Notes under the pieces: model-generated | The model's database searches: none | The model's input: the letters and a program-made list of their open reading frames with translations, nothing else | Told to the model about the DNA's origin: nothing | In this document: in pieces, positions 59,644 through 64,000 of the stretch | How positions within the stretch are numbered: position 1 is the first letter of the stretch | How the letters are laid out: every line of letters starts with the position of its first letter | Assembly (NCBI GenBank): GCA_031395485.1 | Contig: JANNUS010000017.1 | Span: 124,001 to 188,000, forward strand | Direction of reading: 5' to 3' | DNA: 64,000 nt | Source of the DNA: UBA2336 sp031395485 | Lineage (GTDB): Bacteria > Bacteroidota > Bacteroidia > Cytophagales > Cyclobacteriaceae | Position numbers and translations under genes: made by a program

Positions 59644-61647
59644 TTATTTTAGAAAGCGTATCAGCAATATTTCCACCAGAAGGAAGAAAAGTGCCAGTAT
59701 CAGGGCAAACTTCCATAAAGGTGTCCCCAAATATCTCGCTTTTATTTCGTTACTAAAAGCCTCTTCCGAATTTGCTTCAAAAATGCTGATGCCCTCCGGG
59801 TTGCCAAGCTGCTGCTTAATTTGTTCGGCAGTGTATTGCCCCAGCAATGATTCATACTTGTTGAGATTAAAGGCTAGTAATCCAACGGTATCGCGTTCAT
59901 GAGTAACCTTATAAAAACCAGCACTCATAGCCAAAGGTGGGAGCTCCATCAACACCTGGTCACCAAGCTTACGTTGACCAGGAACGATTTCTTGTTCTCC
60001 AACTAGTTTTATGGGCTGCTCTCCAGACACACTATCTAACCGGAGGCTGATGAATGATTCATTTAACGAATAATAAGGTTTTACTTCACTCTTTTTGCCA
60101 GAGGCTGACATGCGGTACATTACCGGAACAAACAGCGCTGAATTATGGAAAGAGGTAAAAGCATTTTCAAGCGGAGCAGCCAATAGATATAGTTTACCCG
60201 ATTGGTTGAATACCGAAAGAAATGGTTGCTCATTTTTAAATTTGAGAATGGCCGATCGGTCATTACCCCAGGCCAAAAGCTGACTAGCCTGCGGCATTTC
60301 AATTCGGACTGAGCGTTCTTCAAATACATTTTCGAAAAAAGGATTATTGAAATCCGGGTAATCGAGTTGCGTAAGCGCTGATCCTTTTACCACATTCGCG
60401 GATGGCAACCCCAGCAGATTCTTATACGATGTGATGTCCGGAGTTAATCCCGGAATTACAAATAGCGCCCCACCATCGCTGATGAAAGTTCGCAAGGATG
60501 ATACAAGCGACATATCAAACCGATCCAACCCATTTGTGACAACTAAATCCGCCTCCGATAATAAACTGTAATTAAAGTTGCTCACCGTAAACGACCTGAA
60601 CGAGAATACTTCTTTATTACCAAAGACCTTTTCTACAGGAGTAACCTCATTCTTGCTTTTGATCTCCACCACACGAATTTTTTCGGTGAAGTTTAACGCC
60701 AGATAAAACTCATTATCAAAGCTCACCGGATAATCATTGAAACTAACAGTAGCACGACTAATACCATGAAGACCCGTGACAAGATCAAACGATGTTTCGG
60801 TCAAGCCCTTGGCAGCAATATTCACCGAGCTTGTTCCGGTTTGAATTCCATTCATGGATACTTTTACTAATAACTGCTCAACGGCACGAGTACCATCGTT
60901 GCGAAGTCGAACATGAAGAGTATTTTTTTCTCCTCCTACCACAAATGGATTTTCGAGATACGCTGTATCGATAAAAATATTGGTATTGGTCTGAAAGGTT
61001 AATGGTACTAAATGCCAGCGTTGTGTGGTGTCGTAAACAGAAGTATTCAATTGCCCTGCCGTAGATTGTTGAAAATCTGAAATCCAGAATACTTCATTGG
61101 AGCGGTCGGTAGTAGTTGAATTATAAAAACGTTCTTTTATTTCAGATACACTTCTACTCACGGATGAAAGTCTTATCTGGCTAAGTAAATCCTGAATCTC
61201 TGCTTTGGTCTTGTACGAATTTGAAAACGGAGCAAAATCGTTTGTGAGTAATCGGTAGCGACTGTCAGGCGGAAAAATTTCCACGATCTGTCGGGCATAC
61301 CCAATACCGGCATCTAACGCGCGGGTTTTCTCACCTACCGGCACCGACATGCTGAGGGAGTTATCTAAATATATTGAAATATTTCGGTTAGTCGAAAATT
61401 GCTCCGTTGCCGGGATGATTGGCTGGGTAAATACAAATACAAGAAACAGCAGGAATAGCAATCGCGAAGCAAGGATTAGATAGTGCTTAAGTTTTCGCTT
61501 AGCGCTGGTGGCCTCTTGGACTTGTTTTAAAAATCGGGTGCTGGAGAAAAATATCCGTTGCGTTTTGCGGAAATTAAAAAGATGGATGATGATGGGAATA
61601 GACAATGTGGTCAATGCCCAGAGAAACGAAGGATATAGAAAACTCAT
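59644..61647 (-). CDS. BatA-domain, von Willebrand-like membrane protein
   Basis: 667 residues. The N-terminal BatA region (SFLYPSFLWALTTLSIPIIIHLFNFRKTQRIFFSSTRFLKQVQ) with a second helix (HYLILASRLLFLLFLVFVF) is followed by a VWA-like region whose metal site reads SIYLDNSLSMSV, then long beta-rich stretches, and a C-terminal helix (LWKFALILALFFLLVEILLIRFLK). Such proteins anchor periplasmic protein complexes or take part in stress tolerance in Bacteroidota. The dihydroorotase-like gene follows after 6 bp. Confidence 0.85.
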   Translation of the reverse strand: MSFLYPSFLWALTTLSIPIIIHLFNFRKTQRIFFSSTRFLKQVQEATSAKRKLKHYLILASRLLFLLFLVFVFTQPIIPATEQFSTNRNISIYLDNSLSMSVPVGEKTRALDAGIGYARQIVEIFPPDSRYRLLTNDFAPFSNSYKTKAEIQDLLSQIRLSSVSRSVSEIKERFYNSTTTDRSNEVFWISDFQQSTAGQLNTSVYDTTQRWHLVPLTFQTNTNIFIDTAYLENPFVVGGEKNTLHVRLRNDGTRAVEQLLVKVSMNGIQTGTSSVNIAAKGLTETSFDLVTGLHGISRATVSFNDYPVSFDNEFYLALNFTEKIRVVEIKSKNEVTPVEKVFGNKEVFSFRSFTVSNFNYSLLSEADLVVTNGLDRFDMSLVSSLRTFISDGGALFVIPGLTPDITSYKNLLGLPSANVVKGSALTQLDYPDFNNPFFENVFEERSVRIEMPQASQLLAWGNDRSAILKFKNEQPFLSVFNQSGKLYLLAAPLENAFTSFHNSALFVPVMYRMSASGKKSEVKPYYSLNESFISLRLDSVSGEQPIKLVGEQEIVPGQRKLGDQVLMELPPLAMSAGFYKVTHERDTVGLLAFNLNKYESLLGQYTAEQIKQQLGNPEGISIFEANSEEAFSNEIKARYLGTPLWKFALILALFFLLVEILLIRFLK

Positions 61648-61717
61648 CGGTGGCGAAGTTAATCGTTAAAACGATAACCGGTAAATGTGGTTCGGTAGAA
61701 TTTGATGAAAAGCAACC

Positions 61718-61769
61718 TCACCCCGCCCTGTCGGACACCCCGCTCCATATGGAGAGGGAAAGGGGGTGA
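61718..61769. repeat. Intergenic palindromic repeat between bat and ssb genes
   Basis: TCACCCC (61718-61724) and GGGGTGA (61763-61769) bracket the palindrome CTCCATATGGAG (61744-61755). It lies in the 182-bp gap between the BatA gene start and the ssb stop, next to the ssb terminator. Its words differ from the other two families, so it may be a third dispersed repeat. Confidence 0.5.
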
Positions 61770-61777
61770 AGTAAAAT

Positions 61778-61813
61778 AAAAAAGTCACCTCGGTTGCCCA
61801 AGATGACTTTTTT
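61778..61813 (-). terminator. Rho-independent terminator of ssb
   Basis: AAAAAAGTCA / TGACTTTTTT is a perfect 10-bp stem around CCTCGGTTGCCCAAGA. On the minus strand the hairpin itself ends in a run of T, 17 bp after the ssb stop codon. Confidence 0.85.
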
Positions 61814-61829
61814 AAAAAGGAATCAGTTC

Positions 61830-62165
61830 TTACTGCTTCCCGCCCAGCATCACCAGGTCGTTCACGTTAATCTCCGTGATGTAGCGCTTCTCGCCTTTGT
61901 CCGTTTCATAATCGCGGTGCACGAGTTTGCCTTCAACGGCAATCTCCTGACCTTTTTTCAAATACTTCTCGGCTACATCCGCCAGCTTGCCCCAAATCAC
62001 CACATTGTGCCACTGGGTGTCTTCTACCTTCTCGCCTTTCTGATTTTTGTACGCATCCGAGGTTGCGATTGAAAAAGATGCCTTCTTCTTTTCGCCAAAC
62101 GTTTTCACTTCCGGGTCTTTACCTAACCGACCGATCAACTGCACACTGTTTCTTAAACTTTTCAT
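61830..62165 (-). CDS. ssb: Single-stranded DNA-binding protein
   Basis: 111 residues from the ATG at 62165: MKSLRNSVQLIGRLGKDPEVK, then TQWHNVVIWGKLADVAEKYLKKGQEIAVEGKLVHRDYETDKGEKRYITEINVNDLVML, the OB fold of bacterial SSB. It lacks the usual long acidic tail with the DDDIPF-like C-terminus that recruits replication partners; it ends GGKQ. The in-frame sequence upstream to 62438 is not coding. A short SSB of this kind may be a second or specialised copy. Confidence 0.92.
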   Translation of the reverse strand: MKSLRNSVQLIGRLGKDPEVKTFGEKKKASFSIATSDAYKNQKGEKVEDTQWHNVVIWGKLADVAEKYLKKGQEIAVEGKLVHRDYETDKGEKRYITEINVNDLVMLGGKQ

Positions 62166-62184
62166 AATTGTATAATTTATTGGT

Positions 62185-62273
62185 TTAACATACGATTTGA
62201 ATTCCGCCAACCGGTTATTGTTCGATTGACAATGCAAAGGTGTGAGAAGAAAAAAACCGGACTCGTATGTTAA
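62185..62273. promoter_or_regulatory. Paired 11-bp inverted repeats between ssb and the zinc-finger gene
   Basis: TTAACATACGA (62185-62195) and TCGTATGTTAA (62263-62273) are exact complements 67 bp apart. A palindrome AACCGGTT lies between them. They flank the region where the ssb promoter should be, near CACCTTTG on the minus strand (one base from TAnnTTTG). Likely operator pair; inference. Confidence 0.45.
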
Positions 62274-62291
62274 TCGCTTACTTTCGGTTAT

Positions 62292-62319
62292 ATTCGTTTG
62301 TAAACGTTTATAAACGAAT
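62292..62319. promoter_or_regulatory. Near-perfect 28-bp palindrome upstream of the zinc-finger gene
   Basis: The 28 bases match their own reverse complement at 26 positions and also contain a 10-bp tandem (CGTTTGTAAA then CGTTTATAAA). It ends 28 bp before the ATG at 62347, the position of an operator for a dimeric or tetrameric regulator. No known site recognised. Confidence 0.5.
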
Positions 62320-62346
62320 CTGAGAGCCCTATAAAACATATAAATT

Positions 62347-62712
62347 ATGGCAAAAATTGAAGAAAAGGTCTGTTTAGAGTGTGGCGAGAAAATTAAAGGT
62401 CGGGCCGATAAAAAATTCTGTTCCGACCAATGCCGCATCAGTTATAACAACAAACTGAACAGCGATGAGACCAATTACGTGCGCAATGTGAACAACATTT
62501 TGCGCAAGAACAGACGGGTGCTGATCGAATTAAACACTTCTGGCAAAACGCATATAAACCGAAGCAAGCTCAACGATAAAGGCTTTGATTTCGGCTACTA
62601 TACTAATACCTATACCACCAAAGAAGGCGCACTCTATAAATATTGCTATGAGCAAGGGTATTTGGAAGTAGATAAAGATCGTTTTTTGCTCGTAATTAAA
62701 AAGGATGTATGA
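62347..62712 (+). CDS. Small protein with N-terminal zinc finger
   Basis: 121 residues. The first 35 contain a treble-clef-like finger, CLECGEKIKGRADKKFCSDQCR, with C-x2-C and C-x3-C ligands; the rest is a basic, helical-and-strand region (NNILRKNRRVLIELNTSGKTHINRS, then FDFGYYTNTYTTKEGALYKYCYEQGY). It resembles uncharacterised Bacteroidota proteins with a zinc ribbon at the start. Divergent from ssb; the shared control region suggests joint regulation, perhaps in DNA metabolism, but this is not shown. Confidence 0.7.
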   Translation: MAKIEEKVCLECGEKIKGRADKKFCSDQCRISYNNKLNSDETNYVRNVNNILRKNRRVLIELNTSGKTHINRSKLNDKGFDFGYYTNTYTTKEGALYKYCYEQGYLEVDKDRFLLVIKKDV

Positions 62713-62838
62713 GATTAATAAAATTACAGCGCCATCTTTCCTCTTATCAGTTCCCTCTTAATAGTCTGGGATGTGTTTAATGAGCAACCAATTTCGTTTT
62801 AGACTGGCGATTAGAAACATAAATTAGGATGGTATTTT

Positions 62839-62846
62839 TAACTTTG
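62839..62846 (+). promoter_or_regulatory. Bacteroidota-type -7 promoter box for the 62871 gene
   Basis: TAACTTTG matches TAnnTTTG. A transcript would start near 62853, so the ATG at 62829 is excluded and the ATG at 62871 used. Confidence 0.5.
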
Positions 62847-62870
62847 GCTAAACTCTTACTAAATCTCAAT

Positions 62871-63554
62871 ATGAAATTCAGTGTTCTTATTACGTCCATA
62901 TTACTGGTTTATTCCACCTCCAATGCCCAGCTTCTCGGAAAAATTGGGGCTGACCGATTTGTTTTTAGAGTATCAAGCAATAAAGCGTTGTACTATGGCC
63001 AGCCGGGGAACGAAATAGTGGGCACCCCATACCTTGAAGATAATTTTATAATTGGCTCTGTTTCCATCGACAAAGGCACGCATGCTGACATACCCCTGCG
63101 GTATAATATATATGATGACAAGGTGGAGTTCAAGCAAAAAGAGGTTATCTATGAACTGGATCCTGATGTACGTATAAAAAAAATAGTTTTTGGTGGGCAT
63201 ATTCTTACGGTAGAAAAGTTTGAGTACAAATGGAAAATCCAAGACGGATACCTGATTCTACTCGATAGCGGAAAGCTAACGCTGTTATCGAAGAAAGTAG
63301 TTTCCTTTAAGGAACGTCAGGAGCCTCGCGCCATGGAATCAACGGTAACACCAGCAAAATTTTCACGACTATCAGACGTTTTCTATTATAAAATAGGCAA
63401 TGGAGAGCTTCAAAAACTCGAGAGTATAAAAGCCATGATCGGCACGCTCCCTGATAAACAAAAAGAGGTTAGTGAGTTTGTGAAAAAAGAAAGGATATCT
63501 CCCAAGAAAGAAACCGAGCTAATTAAGCTTATACAGTATTACAACTCTTTATAA
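62871..63554 (+). CDS. Exported hypothetical protein
   Basis: 227 residues from the ATG at 62871, with a signal peptide (MKFSVLITSILLVYSTSNA, cut before QLL). The mature protein is beta-rich with repeated short strands (GSVSIDKGTHADIPLRYNIYDDKVEFKQKEVIYELD; YLILLDSGKLTLLSKKVV) and a helical Lys/Glu-rich end. This is the pattern of uncharacterised periplasmic proteins of Bacteroidota; no domain recognised. The next gene, 19 bp downstream, encodes a membrane lipoprotein-like protein, so they are probably cotranscribed. Confidence 0.65.
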   Translation: MKFSVLITSILLVYSTSNAQLLGKIGADRFVFRVSSNKALYYGQPGNEIVGTPYLEDNFIIGSVSIDKGTHADIPLRYNIYDDKVEFKQKEVIYELDPDVRIKKIVFGGHILTVEKFEYKWKIQDGYLILLDSGKLTLLSKKVVSFKERQEPRAMESTVTPAKFSRLSDVFYYKIGNGELQKLESIKAMIGTLPDKQKEVSEFVKKERISPKKETELIKLIQYYNSL

Positions 63555-63573
63555 ATTGAAAAGATAAACAAAG

Positions 63574-64000
63574 AATGAAAACACCAACCTGGGGAAGCGT
63601 TATTGGTATCCTGATGATTGTATTCGGTGGATGCAGTGCACTGAATGATGTTAAGGCCATAAGTATGCCAGAGGAGTTAGCCAAACAAAAAGAAATAATC
63701 AGAAAAACGGTGGCAGAAGAAAATTCAAAAGAAGATAGCGTTCGACTAGAAGATATTGATTCCCTTGCCACCTCCAAGACGAGTGAGGACGAAATTCCTT
63801 TTTTTGGAAAACAATCGGTAGAAGAAATCCTAAATCTTTCGGAGTTTACCAAAACATGGATTGTTCGATTTGGATACATCGGAGCATTTGCATCGCTTCT
63901 TTACATGTTGGGTGGAGTATTTCTGCTGGTGCCTAAATCATTTTCAATAAAATTAGTCTATGCAGCGCTTGTCGTTAGCATACTGTGCGGTGGTGCACAG
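63574..64000 (+). CDS. Membrane protein, 3' truncated by the window
   Basis: At least 142 residues are visible. The N-terminus MKTPTWGSVIGILMIVFGGC has a lipobox-like Cys20 at the end of a hydrophobic segment, then a charged helical stretch rich in Glu/Ser (EELAKQKEIIRKTVAEENSKEDS), and from about residue 105 hydrophobic helices (FGYIGAFASLLYMLGGVFLLVP and IKLVYAALVVSILCGG). No family recognised. The frame is open at the window edge, so the length is unknown. It follows the exported hypothetical protein after 19 bp. Confidence 0.6.

Noticed and set aside
62166..62438. N-terminal extension of ssb giving a 202-residue protein
   Set aside because: The extra 91 residues look non-coding, cover the control region with the palindromes, and overlap the divergent zinc-finger gene. 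MKSLRNSVQL is the standard SSB start.
62713..62870. Gene or RNA in the gap after the zinc-finger gene
   Set aside because: Apart from the promoter box at 62839 I see no frame with a plausible start and no stable structure.

Overview
The window is chromosomal DNA of moderate GC from a member of the Bacteroidota, most likely a Cytophagales-type bacterium. The evidence is: exact matches to the Bacteroidota -7 promoter box TAnnTTTG upstream of many genes; a TonB-receptor-like barrel with a carboxypeptidase-type N-terminal domain; BatA-domain, DUF4199, DUF4833, DUF2911, DUF4260 and DUF1684 proteins; non-ATG starts; and RNase Y next to ZapA. There is no phage, IS element, CRISPR array or rRNA. About 68 protein genes and two tRNAs can be supported.

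Layout. 1-5 kb: end of creD, pruA, a HAD phosphatase with an ArsR regulator, a small regulatory-domain protein, then tRNA-Pro(AGG) and tRNA-Ala(GGC). 5-14 kb: large outer-membrane barrel, cutC, glycosylasparaginase, NlpC/P60 lipoprotein, glcD, asnB, DUF4260. 14.1-27.1 kb: a same-strand metal (probably copper/silver) resistance locus. It holds an AraC regulator with a CxxC metal-binding-like N-terminus, an HMA-MauE membrane protein, a His-rich protein, TolC, a periplasmic adaptor, a metal-binding lipoprotein, an unlisted 40-residue Cys-Cys membrane peptide, a CPC-motif P-type ATPase with three HMBD fingers, a PepSY protein, a DUF2911 lipoprotein and a CusA/CzcA pump. Together these could move metal from cytoplasm and periplasm out of the cell.

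27-45 kb is mainly housekeeping: amidohydrolase, TerB, AcpH-like, thiL, methylmalonyl-CoA epimerase, an IscA-type protein, RidA, aminopeptidase P, rpsT, radC, pheT, a zapB-like gene with zapA, and rny. Intergenic hairpin repeats of two families punctuate it. 45-50 kb holds membrane and envelope genes, including a PAP2/sphingomyelin-synthase-like, PhyH and SDR trio that may be a lipid-modification unit, and an OmpA protein. 51.2-57 kb is a surface-glycan block with a complete GDP-D-glycero-D-manno-heptose pathway (HddC-GmhB fusion, HddA, GmhA), two GT2 glycosyltransferases and a methyltransferase. 57-64 kb: two DUF4199 proteins, a dihydroorotase homologue that has lost its metal-binding motif, a BatA protein, ssb, a zinc-finger protein with a strong palindrome upstream, and two secreted or membrane proteins, the last cut by the window edge.

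Most interesting points: the metal locus with its unusual regulator, its repeated 15-bp motif and the tiny Cys-Cys protein; the inactive dihydroorotase homologue; repeat DNA forming the C-terminus of methylmalonyl-CoA epimerase; the putative lipid trio; tRNA-Pro with A34; and the near-perfect 28-bp palindrome upstream of the zinc-finger gene.
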